From Podaxis mareebaensis (taxonomy: Eukaryota > Basidiomycota > Agaricomycetes > Agaricales > Agaricaceae), in NCBI GenBank assembly GCA_018524725.1, contig JAEUWP010000097.1, positions 62,001-126,000 of the forward strand: a stretch of DNA of 64,000 nt, in the 5' to 3' direction. The notes under the pieces are model-generated. The model worked only from the letters and a program-made list of their open reading frames with translations, had not been told where the DNA came from and did not search any database. A program made the position numbers and the translations under genes. Below, one piece after another: positions 33,955 to 46,377 of this stretch. Every line of letters starts with the position of its first letter. Position 1 is the stretch's first letter.

Positions 33955-35547
33955 CTAATCCCCAACCCTCGTATCGTCACTCGAAGGGCTCGCAGGGTAC
34001 CCCACCCTATACCTCTCTACAGAATCTACACGGTACGGCGGGGCAGGTATCGCAATGGGCGAAGTTGGCACTGGCACTGCACCTCTGTGACTCTGATATC
34101 TCTGAGACTCAGGGTCATACGTGCACTCTGAGATCGGTCGGGAGTCCAAGTTGTTTATACTTGCGAAGGTATCGTCTTTGTGTGTTGTCAGGTTGTTGGT
34201 CGTCGTAATGGTGCTTGTGTGTGTACGCGACATGCCGATTTGGACTATCATGAGCGTAGGGACTAGGCCCACCATTTGGACGAGGCCTGCGTCTAGGAGC
34301 AGCTAGTGTTTGTTTTTGTGAGTTTACGTGTGGTTGGATGAGAAAATACATGGGGTGAGAGGAGGGGAAAGAAGATGACAGGGAAGTAAGGAAGATAAGA
34401 GGGAGTAGGTGGAATACTTACAACGTGTAGGACCACGTCCAGGATGACGTATATCGAATATATGAGTCCGGATTCGATACTGCCGACGGAGTAACTACTG
34501 GGAATTCCTACCAGTGCAACGGATAACTTACAAGATAGCGATAGCAGTTCTGTATTTCTTCGTCAAGCTCGGACCGAGCATACTCCGCGTTTGTCTTGCA
34601 ATCCACCATATACGGCCCGCTATAACAACGTTCCTGATTTACCAGAGTTGCGGGTCCGGGTGGGAAAGAGATTAGACGCACCCATTAAACTGGTCACGAC
34701 CGAGTTGAGGGCAAGTGTCGAGAAGAGGAAGATGGAGAGGAGAAAGCGAAAGGGATAGTCGTCATCTGACAAACCGACAAAGAGGTAGCCACAAACTATT
34801 TGACATGTCAATGGTGAGGCATGGGAGAGGAGTGTGAGGAACGTACTCGTGCTACCCAGCAAAATGAGGCAAGGCGGAATGACTATCCGTATACTATTAT
34901 TCCATAGGGTATAGCAGCGATAGATCTACCAGCCATAATAAACACCAGCCCATACGGTCTGAGGCCAAGCATGCACTTACGAGTAGGGTATCCGCAATGA
35001 TACTACAAGGTTAACATCAACAAAGGCTCCAACAAGGGCTCAACGGCATATACTCACTTGCTCGTAATGTATAACAGGAACTTGTACTGCAGCACCTTTA
35101 TCGGTATCTCCGGCTGCTCGTCATCATCGTCTTGATCCGCATCATCGTCAGAGTCTGGCGCCTTGTGCAAGATATATAAATGCATATTGATTATTCCCCA
35201 TACAATGTCAGCCACGGCTAGCAAAAACATGGCGACGATGGCGGCTAGGATGACTTTCTGGAGTGATCGCCTGTTGCGTAGCATGATGTGGAGACATGAG
35301 CCGAAGAGCGCCACGTAGAGGCCTAACATAGGAGAGAAGAGGTGGCATTAGAGAAGTCACTCCAGTGTGTTTGATAATGAAACGCGCACCAAAGAGAAAC
35401 ATCTCGAACTGGACAAAGCTTCTGGTCATTATACTGCAAAGCATATCAGTGTGTTCCACTCACTAGCATAGCAGAGGTGTAGACACCCGTGGAATAGTAC
35501 GCCTCGGAAGTCGAGAAGGAAAGCAAGGTATGAAATCCGTGACTCAT
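33955..35547 (-). CDS. multi-span membrane protein, array paralogue A
   Basis: Start MSHGFHTLLSFSTSEAYYST, then the family pattern (G)VYTSAMLFEMFLFG split by introns. The transmembrane segments follow: LYVALFGSCLHIML, VILAAIVAMFLLAVADIVWGI, LLYITSK, IIADTLL with YRCYTLWNNSIRIVIPPCLILLG, FLLSIFLFSTLALNSVVTSLMG, and ESGLIYSIYVILDVVLHV. The last span-like block is VGLVPTLMIVQIG, followed by a polar tail. About seven hydrophobic segments are expected, as in GPCR-like proteins, but no known receptor signature is visible. Paralogue A is the most diverged of the five: it has an acidic insert (PDSDDDADQDDDDEQPE) between two helices and the longest tail. Function unknown. Confidence 0.75.
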
Positions 35548-36636
35548 TGTCGTATGTCGATCTTGTCGGTTTGTTTCGCCTCGAAAGTTGTGCTCGTTTA
35601 CGCAATTGGCCTGAGGCACAACGCATTAAATGGATCAAGGGGGAGACCTCAAGAGAACACAGGACTGAGGGGGATCGTCTTGGCGAGAGCCAACGTACAT
35701 ATAGGTGACAGCAACTCGATATTCCGACGCTCTTGGTGTGGAAATCCTCTGAGAATTGAATTACTTTACACGCATGCCTCTCCATCTCAATGTTATTTTT
35801 GCAGCACTCCATAGGCTGTGGTTTTGCCGTGTATGAGAAAAATGCAAGGTTTGTGAGAGAACATCATGGTCAAGTGAGGCACGCTATAAATAGATTTGGC
35901 TCGGCCCTTTCAAGGACATCGGCAGGTCCCCTCCCCTCCAGCCTTAGCCCATCATGAGGATATCTTATCGGCGTATTACAGGTGCGAGATTGACCCGCTA
36001 GGCGACTAAAGATCTGATCTCCGTCGGATACAAAATTACGGAGACTAAGAGCCACGGAGAGCTAAACTCCTATATTCTCACTCCTTGGCGTGTGGCCTAT
36101 GAGGCGTCCCTAGACACTAGGAGCAACATCAGGCTTGGCAGAGACTCCATCAGAGAACCTCCTCAAGGGATTTGAAATCTATTCGAATTCCCCCCTTCGT
36201 TCTGACCATAGCAGGGACTTGCATAACTACCACTGTGGTCACGGGTGAGAAATGCCAAGGCGAGTGTTGAGTTACTTGGACCTCTCCAAAATCTGCTAGA
36301 GTAGTTATCAATCGTTCACATAACCTCGGCTTTTGACTATGAAAACGCCCGAGGAAGCATCGTCGGAGGCTACCCCAGTGGCACTGTTGTCTCATCCTCT
36401 GAAAGTCAGCGAGCGCCCAGGGGCGATCATCCAAGACAATCATCCACCTCATGTGACCATGGTCTGCTTGACGCCACTCCCGCTCATGTCCAAAGTTGAT
36501 AGTTGACGTTGATAGTCAGATATCCATTGGGAAAGAAAAACATGACACCGACGCCACGAGTATTAATTCCTCCATCGAAGTAGTATGAGACGGATTCCTA
36601 GCCGATCTCACCATCCTGGGAGGCTCTGTAGGTCGT
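35548..36636. other. 1.1 kb spacer between paralogues A and B
   Basis: No gene supported. A 100-codon minus frame at 36150-36452 lacks any domain. Confidence 0.35.
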
Positions 36637-37980
36637 TTACACGTGTGTGTCGGTCGAACGACGCCCAGGAGAGAAGCGTATCTCACTGCCGCAGCCCCTG
36701 GGCAGTTCTGATTGGAATCCTGAGCGGACCATCTGCACAGTGCCGTCAAGATCACGCGTCTCCCTCCCTAGACCAACCTGAACTATGATCAACGTGGGTA
36801 CAATCGTCTGAGGTACGTCAGAATGGTGCTAGTCGTTGTGGATGCATGTTACTTACAACAACCTGTATGAGGCCGACATTAAGTTGAGGCTGGAACGGGT
36901 TAGAGTTCAGGCCTTTGACCCTATACAATAGTGGGATTGCTCTCACCGTGGCAAGAGTCAGATCGAGTAGAAGGTACAAAGAGTATATCGCCCCCGATTC
37001 AATTCTATACCAAGTATGAGGACATCCTGGGATATGCGAGGCAGAACTTACATAATTGCTGTAGCATAGTGATATTTGCGAGCAAGGTCGGGACCCAGTA
37101 CCGCACGTATTTTGCGAGACATCCACCAGATGCGTCCCGCTGCCAACCATTACGACAAATAAGTGAGTGTGCTCTGGGCCGCACAATGAAGAAAACACAT
37201 ACCCGTTAGGCAAGTGACAATCAGATTGAGACCAAACGTCATGAAAATATATACGCCATATTGTCGTAATTGAGGCGAGGTTCCTGCCTGGAACACATAA
37301 CCACAAACTAAAAGCGCCTGAACGATGACGAGCCCATGCAAGCAAATACGAGGTACCTGAAGTTGCCAGAAGGGTAATCGCTGGTAACACTATCACACGC
37401 TTATCGCGATTCCAAATCATATAGCACCGGTGTATCTGTTGAATCTTAGTCTCGCATAATGAACGGGCTGGGATTCTCTATACTCACGACCAAACAGTCC
37501 GCGATAACACTACGGGAGAAGATTCAACCTGTTGGCTGGGAATAATGGGGATAACCTTACTTGTTGGTCACGTAGAAGAAGTACTTTGGGTAGATGAATC
37601 GGAACGGGATAACCAATTGGCCCTTTAAAACGCGAGAGAAAAGAATGTAATACCCCAAGACAATATCTGCCGTCGCCAGGGTCAGCATAATGGCGCCTGC
37701 AGACAGTAGCCATCGCCAGTGGTTGGAAGATTTGTTCTTGAATAACAGAAAACCGGCAACTAACGACAACACGAGGAGTATGCCTAAGGTTGTTTGAATT
37801 TCAATTTTGTTCAAGATAAAGACGATACATACCGTAGAGTAGGGACTCGAACTGGAGGGTCTCGTTAGCAGTGGTCAAGTCAGGAGAGGCTGTAGTGCGC
37901 ACCGTGTAAGCTGAGACATAATCGCTGAGAGAATGGGCGAGAGGGTCGTCTAGGAAGGTACTACGACTGGCGAAGATCAT
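36637..37980 (-). CDS. multi-span membrane protein, array paralogue B
   Basis: Start MIFASRSTFLDDPLAHSLSD, then YVSAYT followed by the ETLQFESLLYG block, interrupted by introns. The spans follow: TTLGILLVLSLVAGFLLF, LLSAGAIMLTLATADIVLGY, KYFFYVTNK, YMIWNRDKRVIVLPAITLLA, IFMTFGLNLIVTCLTG, and ESGAIYSLYLLLDLTLATV. The C-terminal signature is IVPTLIIVQVGLGRETRDL, then a polar tail. It belongs to the same family as A, C, D and E in this array. Predicted plasma or internal membrane location; function unknown. Confidence 0.8.
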
Positions 37981-38721
37981 CGCTGGCAATGTGAGGATGG
38001 GGGCCAGGCGGTCAACCTTTTGATTCCGTTGCCTTTATATATGCTATCCAGCTTTTGGGCCAGAGCTGCGGCGAAGTCATGAAATGACATCCTGACATCC
38101 TTCCCGACGACCCTTGGAGATCTTTAACATGTAAACATTGAGCATGCGGGCGCTGGTATTCACAATATATGGGACCGAAAACACGAGGCCGCCGCTATCA
38201 CCGGTTTAGAATACTGGAGGCTAGTTTATCGAATGAAGTGTATGTCTCTGAGGAACATAATTTTAAAGGGCGTCCAGTTTCGTTTGCAGATATAGAGAAA
38301 GGGATTCTCATCAGCGCAATTATTACATCGGAAATAATAACGGCGCCCAAGGGTTCATGGAGGGGAGTTTGAATCTTTATGGTGGAGCGATTCCAGAGTC
38401 ACGAAGTCATTACTAAAGCATTGATATGTATCGAAACTTTATTCTGCACGTTTTGCCAGTAGTTTGAAGACTGTGGCCTCAGGGTGAGAAAGTTGATTTA
38501 GGGGGACAGTTATCGGAGTGTGATCGTATTATTATCCTATTCATCCTTCTTGGCTTCATCACCCGCCAACCGATCAGCGGTAAAGGGGCTAGACTCTCGT
38601 AGCAAAAGTGTGACTGTCGAAACATGGGGAATGTTGTAAACGGGGTATAAACATTTTCATAACGAGTCCCAACCAACCAAAATAAATTACTACATAATCC
38701 CAGAGCAAAAGGCACGAACAG
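37981..38721. other. spacer between paralogues B and C
   Basis: No gene seen except the promoter of B: the minus strand reads TATATAAA at 38034-38041, about 55 nt upstream of its ATG. Confidence 0.4.
38034..38041 (-). promoter_or_regulatory. TATA box of paralogue B
   Basis: TATATAAA on the minus strand, about 55 nt before the start codon at 37980. Confidence 0.45.
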
Positions 38722-40076
38722 TCAATTTCTACCACTACTTTCTTCGGCTACAGCTGTTTCTGTTTGTTGCTGAGTGGCACTCGCCACACTTCCCATAGTT
38801 TTCTCCACAGAGCGGGTATGGCGTCCCAAACCTACTCGGACGATGATTATCGTTGGAACAATTCCCTGAGACCTGTTAAGCTCTTTGTTTATAAAGCGAA
38901 AGGTCGATCTGCCTACCACTATTTGCGTCAAACCGGTGTACAATACGACCTAAATCTCACACATGAGAATCAAAAGCAACGCTGGATAGTCCGGCCGGAC
39001 TCACGGATTTAACCAAGGCCGTAAGAAGGACATAGATCGAGTAGAGAACACCGGATTCAGTCCTATAAGCGAGAGTTGAATAGACGGCACCCTGCAAGAA
39101 GATAAAAAACACGGCGTACACGATTGCTGTGGCATAATGTGACTTGTTTTTGTGCTCCGGCCCAAGTACACGACTCAACTCCCGAGATATCGACCAAATC
39201 TGAAGAGCTGATGCCGGAAACAGGAGTCAGCGCAATTGTGAGATTAACAGGCAGGTGTATAGCTACCTATCAAAAATGTCACCGACGTGTTCATGGCGAA
39301 GACCAGCCAAAAATAAAATTTCCCATATTCTTCTATTTGAGACATGGCATTCTGAAAAGCATATCCGATTGCTAACGCCACGTTATGACTATCATAGAGA
39401 GCAAGGCGACAGGGAGAAGAGATACCTGTTGACGCGAGAAGTAAGGTGATGGCAGGCACCACTACGATAGGTTTTCGCTGTCCCCATATGCTGTAGCAAC
39501 GGTAAACCTATTCGAAGCAACAGATTAAGAAAGCACCTCTTAAACACTTGCAGGGCACATGTTTACCAAGAAAGTGTTTGCAATAGCACTATTCAGACGG
39601 TCAGTGTGACCACAAAAGGGGCGAAAAACTAGTCCTCTCACTTGCTTGTGACGTAGAGGAGGATCTTAGCATAAATATGCTTCAGCCGAAGAACCTGGTC
39701 ACGACCTTTGAGTTGTTCTCGGAATAGGTGGTAATGTGTGAGGGCAATGTCCCCAGTAGCGAGTGCGAACAATAGTATTGCGACGATGGGGAGAAGCCGG
39801 CAGGTAGTCGCTCTATTTTTGTACAGCAGGTAGACCGCCAATCCAAAGAGGACCGAATAGATGCCTTAGGTGGACTGTAGTTAGTTGTTGCTGGCCAGTG
39901 AAATCAAACATACCATAAAGCAGCGTTTGAAACTACGGGTGTGATCCATCGTCAGGCTTTGCACCGTCCCAAGCGCCCGAACCACAACTCACATAAACCG
40001 CGACTAAGTAGGCTGGTAACGATTCCTCCACCGGTGTCTCCCAGTTCGGCTGCGAACGACGTTCGTGGTAAAACAT
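38722..40076 (-). CDS. multi-span membrane protein, array paralogue C
   Basis: Start MFYHERRSQPNWETPVEES, then LPAYLVAVYFQTLLYG across the first intron. Helices include LLPIVAILLFALATGDIAL, ILLYVTSK, RKPIVVVPAITLLLASTG, FYFWLVFAMNTSVTFLIG and ESGVLYSIYVLLTALVKSV. The C-terminal signature is GIVPTIIIVRVGLGRHTRSVEK with a short polar tail ending SSGRN. Same family and direction as its neighbours. Some inner exon edges are uncertain. Confidence 0.75.
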
Positions 40077-40360
40077 CGAGAAAGGGGTAGATGGGTGGGA
40101 GGGATAGACGACTTCGCTCTGTGAAGGAAGTCGTCATCACAAGGTGTACGGGCGCTATCCAAGATGCTCCAAGCAGGCTGCTTAATCGGACCATGAAACC
40201 CACCAGGGACGATGGACCACAGCGGTGAATATGTGGCGCCGATGTTAGGACCCAAAGGCACCTCGAGGCGTTGTATAAAGTAGGGCAATGTCAAACTCTA
40301 AGTGAGCGATGTAACCAGTACGGAACCTTATTGTTGGAATGAGCCGAAAGCGGGCGGTGT

Positions 40361-41764
40361 CTACCCTGATATTGTTATACTAGGAGCATGATAATAACTT
40401 ATCCCGTCGGGCACTTCCGAATCAAATTGTACTGTAGAAAGAACCATAGAAGTCCCTCGGCCGAGTCGTATAGTAGTTTCTACGTCTCGGATACTGTGCC
40501 CTAACCCTACCCGCACAATGATCAGTGCCGGTGCAATAGCCTTCGACGCTTATCAGCCCGCGCCACTAAGGTTAATTTAAGAGACGTGTCACTAACCACA
40601 ATCTGAGCCAGGCCCGCATCAAAGATAAATGATTGACGTTTGAACTGTCCCAATGATAAGCACGTATCCAGAGTTCAAAAGCAGCAAACACCTACTAGAG
40701 GGAGCATCTGATCAACTAGCACATATGAAGAGTAGATGGCTCCCGATTCGATTCTGTCAAGTACCTCAGCAACGAGCCGCTTCTTGCCCCAAGTACATAC
40801 ATGATTGCCATTGCAGAATAGTATTTGCGGGTCAAGCCCGGTCCAAGTATTCTGCGTACCTTACGTGCCATCCACCAGACACGAGCAGCTAAAAGAAAGC
40901 TCAGCCATCCTCTGAGCTATTTGGACTATATGGAGGCTCACCAGTCAAAGCCGTAACACAAACATTGAAAGACAGGGTGAGCCACATGTAGATATATTTC
41001 TGCTGCCAGAGCCGTGAATTTGGACGGCACGTTGTGGAGATCCCGTAGACTAAGAGCGTTTCGTTCAGTGATCGGTCCAAGCAGTGTGTTGGGGAGCTAC
41101 TCACGACTCGACCCCAGTAAGAATAGTCCTGGAATGACGGCCACGTATGTTGAGCGGGACCATATAAGGTAGCACCGAGATATCTGAATCAAGAGATCAG
41201 AAATTTTGTATCAAGGAGTAAACCTTGTTTGGGCGCCCACAAGAAGGGTATCTGCGATAACACTGCTTTCATTAGAACGAGTACCAAAATGCGTTAAAAG
41301 ACCCCACTTATTAATGAGATAGAAAATGTGCTTTAACCTGATCGCCGGTGGAGGTGCTGGTATGCCGTGGATCAGGACGCTAAAAAACATGTACATGCTT
41401 AAGCACACGTTGGCGGTCGATATTGAGAACATTGCTACAGCAGAAGCAAGGAGGGGCCATCTCATGAATCCCTTACTTCTGCGTATTAGGACGAACGTGG
41501 CAGTGGAGAAGAGCATGATATTAATTCCTGTTTAATTGGATTGGCCTGAGTAGGGTATGACGTGAGATGGCACTTGAACACACCGTAGAGAAAGACCTCA
41601 GTCTTGGACGGGGCGCAATGAGCGATCAGTTCGTCGTAGCAAACCCACCAAACCCCACTCACCATGTATCCAGAAACGTATTCAGAAAATGACCTTCCAA
41701 GTTGTGGTCGTATCGCTGATGGGTCGTCAATGTGTAGTCGCGCACCGTGAGCAGAGGTCGACAT
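40361..41764 (-). CDS. multi-span membrane protein, array paralogue D
   Basis: Start MSTSAHGARLHIDDPSAIRP, then SFSEYVSGYM joined to TEVFLYG. Helices include INIMLFSTATFVLIR, LLASAVAMFSISTANVCLSM and HIFYLINK. The C-terminal signature is IAPALIIVRVGLGHSIRDVE with a tail that reads to a stop at 40361. The family pattern (block before xxFLYG, xxNK turn, ALIIVRVGLG) is complete. Function unknown; inner exon edges are approximate. Confidence 0.75.
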
Positions 41765-42120
41765 CTCTGAACATTCTCCAAGGATGAAATCGTACTGGAA
41801 GGCGGAGTGTTAAACAAAACGAAGGGCAAAACATATTCCCAATGATTCATGTCACAAGACAATGCCAAGAGTATATATTCAGGAATGATAACACCCGGGT
41901 ACCTTCGAAGTAGGAACCAAAGTGGGATTTGTTAAACTCCTGAGAATTGAGCGGCGTCAATACGTAACAATATAAAATCATGAAAGCATATGATCGTTGA
42001 GTGTGGGGATCAAATTGTGAAGTTGTCTACAGGGATACATACAGTACACCGGAGCGGGAAGACACTTAAATGGAGAGTGTAGACCCCTCGTGGGAAGAGA
42101 GTTTGTGTCCTGAATCATGT
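41765..42120. other. spacer between paralogues D and E
   Basis: No gene seen. An AT-rich, TATA-like stretch near 41870 may serve paralogue D. Confidence 0.35.
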
Positions 42121-43456
42121 TTATGGGTTTTCAGCGGTCTGGGCAGAACGCGCTTCTCCGTGCACAATTGAAACGGTGGTTTCCACGCTCCTCGTATGTC
42201 GGCCGAGTCCGACTTGAACGATGATGAGGGTCGGAACCATGCCCTTGAAAGAAATGCCAAGCTCGTCGGAACCGGTGCCCAAGAGTTGTAAATCATCTTA
42301 CCACGATTTGTGTCATTCCGGCATCAAGAATGAACTAGAATGAAACGGATAAGATGCCGATGGTCGTGCGAAGAGCTTGCAATTAGATCGTACTGTCCCA
42401 GCTACTTGATCCATCAAGACATATAGGGAATACAATGCTCCGGATTCTATGCTGCAGAATCGAGACGTTCAGTATTTCTGACGCAATTAATTACGCATAC
42501 GTACACGATAGCAACAGCGGAATAATACTTTCTGGCTATTGCGGGACCCAATATGTGCCTCGTCTGGCGGGCCATCCACCAAATCCTGACCGCTGCAAAA
42601 TCTGAGTTATTATGGGCACGATGAATGACTGACGGCCGAGAGCCCACCGGTGAGGAACGTTACGAGTAAATTGAGGGCTAAGGTCAACCACAGGTAGATG
42701 TATATCTTACTTCGTAAGTTCACATTCTCCGCTGGTGCACCTGTGAAAATAAGCCCGCAGACTGAATCCGTCATTAGGCCAGCTAGGAACATGAGATGTA
42801 TTCGGAAACTGACGGCTGGATGCCAATAGGAGTAAGCAAGGAATGGCAATAACACGCTTAGAGTTACACCAAGCTGCATAACATCGAGAAATCTGAAGGG
42901 AATTCGTAAGAAAAACGGGTACGCGTAAAGGACACCTCTGACCATGAGAGAATCCGCGATCATACTATCAAGTGTCAGCCAGAACTTCCATTTCATTACG
43001 GAGGGGCCCACCTGTTTATAGCATAGAAAAGATACTTAGGATGCGCGGCTTCAAGGGACATTGACTTTCCTGGAACCAAAACACCGAAAAGGATGTACAT
43101 GGTCATGACAGCACTAGCGGTTGATAGTGTGAACATTGCGATTGCGGATAGGAGAAGGGGCCATTTGAACGATGATTTGTTCTTGAAAAGCAGGGACACG
43201 CATGCAACGAACAAAATAATGTACATTCCTGTTTAACAGTGGTCATTTCATGCTACCGTTCGGTGACAAAACGATACATACCGTAAAGGAATACTTCAAA
43301 CTGGAGGAGCCCTTATCAGTTTCACGTTCTCGTGGGGGAGTGATAATGACCTACCATATACCCGGCAACATACACAGGAAAAGTCATATGTTTCTGGGAC
43401 AGTCCTGCCGTCACAAGGTTGTTGCTTCCGCCTGCGGCTGGCATGGAATCGCTCAT
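42121..43456 (-). CDS. multi-span membrane protein, array paralogue E
   Basis: Start MSDSMPAAGGSNNLVTAGL, then MTFPVYVAGYM followed by LQFEVFLYG. Helices include MYIILFVACVSLLFKN, LLLSAIAMFTLSTASAVMTM, KYLFYAIN, MIADSLMV, IYLWLTLALNLLVTFLTG, RIWWMARQTRHILGP and ESGALYSLYVLMD. The C-terminal signature is GMVPTLIIVQVGLGRHTRSVE and the protein ends TAENP. It is the first gene of the array in transcription order and the clearest example of the family. Confidence 0.8.
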
Positions 43457-46377
43457 CTTTTGGCCAGGGACGAGGAGTTGAGGGTGAGGGTATCTAGTAG
43501 GTTGTGCGGGTTGGAAGTAAACCAAGAGCGTCGTACTCAAGTAACACTCGGTGCCGTTGTCATATGGATGTGGCAAAGTTGGTGCCAAGTTAGACTAAGC
43601 TTCATCGAATGAGTGTCTAGTTAATCAAGGGCTGAGTGCGCCCATTTAAGGTACATTGATGTTTGTCAGTCGATGTTGAGCAGTCCCAGAAGGTTGGAGC
43701 GGGCCATCCCACTCGAGTGCGAGGTAGATCAAAGAACCGGATGGGTAATGTCAGTTGGGGCAGGATAGAGGGTTAAGCAACGTCTGAGCCTCCGAGGTCG
43801 CCTTCAAAGCGGCCAGGGCCATGATGATGGCGGATCAATGGTTATTATTTCACGTGTAATACGCATTATTTGGAGCGGATGACAATCCGTAGCGTTTGGG
43901 AACACAAATAATGCCTTCTGAGTCTCTCCAAAGGGGTCACATGATGATGGCGGATCAAAAGGTTGTTGTTTACACGTGTATACGCGTTATTTGGAGTATT
44001 TTAATTAACTCGCCGGCACGTTTTCCTGCAACCTTGTTCTACCTCCCCAACGGTCTTCCAGGTGAACCAGCGTCCGTCCCCGCCCCTCGCGCTCCAGGCC
44101 CCTCGCGCATCCTCCAGTGTCCCCCTTCACGGCTACTGAGGCGACTCCAGCCAGATTGATCGCCTCGAGGATTCTGTCCTCCAGGTGTCATCTAACCCTA
44201 AGGATTTTATGACCCCTATGCACTCGAAATCACGCTCAGAGATCAATTTGTTTTACTTGGCTATGGTGGTAGCTGGACGATACGTACCGGTTCTTGGATC
44301 TTCTGGGTTGAAGAAGCCGCGTTTTACTTGCTGTGATGATTCTGCATCCATGCCTTCATCGCTTCTCCGGAACGTACCCTTGGCACAGCTTATTTCTCGA
44401 TGCCGGGCAGACCTCCGCTAGTGATGCTTCGGGACTCCCGTGGCTTGCTCATAGTCCTCGTACAGGAAACCATACAGCGAGACAATGGGAGAAGCAACGC
44501 CAGAAAGCGCGAGGTCGTCATCGACGAAGTTTCTGATGCATACATCGGTACCAGAGAGGCGTCGCGGAACTTTGGGCTATGATGTTGGATGAACAGTCCA
44601 ATATAGACGCGCTTCTATGGGTCCCCGCACAGGTCTCTCTGGACCCAACTCTACCCATTCCACCATCCATGGGATTCTTGGCCGGGTTATACTGTATCTC
44701 CGTGTGCTGCGAGTTGATCTCAATGCAGGAGCGAACGCACAGTGTGCTAGGGCATGGGCTATTTGGCTCGTTCGCTGAGTGCTGTCAAGGCAACTCAAAT
44801 CCCGGTGACGTTTCCGCAAGGTTTCATGCGCCGACGGTCACAGTAGTTCTCTCGTGCGCGACCATTCGCGTGTGAATGAGCTCTGGAGAGGCCTAAATCA
44901 AAGGAAACTTGCATGGCTACATCGCTTTCCAACGGCCGTGGTTCAAGGGCAAGACTACCCAGGTTGCGGACATCTAGGACACATACAGGACGGAGCTGGC
45001 CCTGGATCAAGATCAACTGTAGGACGCCTTGGCACGGCACATATTTCGCATGCCCGAAGCAAAGACCTACTCAACGTAACAAGGGTGCTCCGCACGATGA
45101 AAGTTGACGATCATGTTACCCCAACCTCAGACGCTTTCAGCACAGAAAGCCTGACCGGTTTGTCGGACGCGCGCAAGTAGGAGTCCTCGTCCTTGGTTTG
45201 CCTTTCCTTAGGTTCACGGTGCAGAAGACGGTGTTGACCGGCTCGTGCCAACTCGCCCTCTAGTTAGGTGGAAACTCTGGTTATAGCTTCGTTCTCAGTT
45301 ATGCTTGCGAAGACCCAAACTCGTGGATGTTGTTCATGTGGCCTCTGACTTTCCCCGACTGGATCTGTCATCTTGTCGCCCATTTATTCATGTAGGGAGC
45401 TCCTCGGCCAAGGAATCTTAGGAAGGATCAAGTCTTGTGGCGTCTCGTTTTGTGACTGGGGGAGGTGCTCGCACGTTGGTCTCTTCGTTATGGTTGAAGT
45501 TGTGGCCATAGAAAAGGATGACATTCGTCGTCTGTCACAACAGAGCTTTGTGCTCGCGGTCAGCCATTTCGGATATAAGAACTAACTGCTGAGAGCTTCT
45601 TTCTGGTTGTGATCTGGGATGTTCATTTGTGACGCGAATCTCTTCTGATGAGGAGGCATGAGATTTCGCACTGAATCCGGGTTGACACGCAATCCTAGTC
45701 TCGAACAGGAAAGTCATGTCTCGTGTTCTGCAGTCTTCGATGAGGCGAGCGTGCAGTTGAGCGCTTTAGCGAGAAGTTATCGCTAGCGGTGATAAACCTC
45801 TCTATGCCGAGTGAGCTCGGTCTCCTGCCACGGATTGTGCACCTAGCATGAACTGCTTGAGGGGAAGTCGGCTTGGATGGATGAGAACGCCTGGGTTGTA
45901 ATGATCCGCTAGTATCAGTGGAGCAAGGACTTGCGAAAACGTGTGGCTGTAGAGCAGGCCGGCGGGGAAAGCCTTTGCGCTTCGAGAGTACATGCTCATG
46001 TCGGCTGATTCTCTATGTGGATACCACCCCTGATTGCGGGGTCTGCGCAGACTGCATGCGCAATAATTTTTTGATTCCTTTCGCCTTCGTGGTGAGACTG
46101 ATATCGCGACACTGATACTTCGCTTGGGGGGTGAGCTTTTCTTCAAAGCATTCTGACCTTGTGCTAACTCAAGCAAATTAGGCTGATGCCGGCTAGTGAT
46201 GCGCACTGCGTACGTAATGTAACTAGTAAATAGTTCACACGACCTGATACTGTATGTTGCAATGAAAGAATTAAATCTAAGGGAACAACCATTTTCCGCC
46301 TCTGACGCCTCTTGCCTCTTGCTCAGACTGGACTCGGAGGAACCAACCATATATGTAAGATACCACTGTGGGGAAAC
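43457..46377. other. 2.9 kb gene-poor stretch
   Basis: Contains the direct repeat pair at 43820-43996. Between 44000 and 46300 there are open frames of up to 193 codons on both strands in mixed frames, but I recognise no domain. The stretch may be decayed coding or transposon sequence; no terminal repeats, reverse-transcriptase or transposase motifs were found. Confidence 0.3.
43820..43996 (+). repeat. pair of ~56-bp direct repeats, each with a CACGTG palindrome
   Basis: Copy 1 is at 43820-43875 and copy 2 at 43940-43996. Both run from CATGATGATGGCGGATCAA through a CACGTGTA core to GCRTTATTTGGAG, with about ten differences. The CACGTG hexamers are at 43851-43856 and 43973-43978. CACGTG is the usual bHLH (E-box) site. 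Confidence 0.75.

Noticed and set aside
36818..37420. 200-codon open frame on the minus strand
   Set aside because: It is a read-through of exons and introns of membrane-protein paralogue B, not a separate gene.
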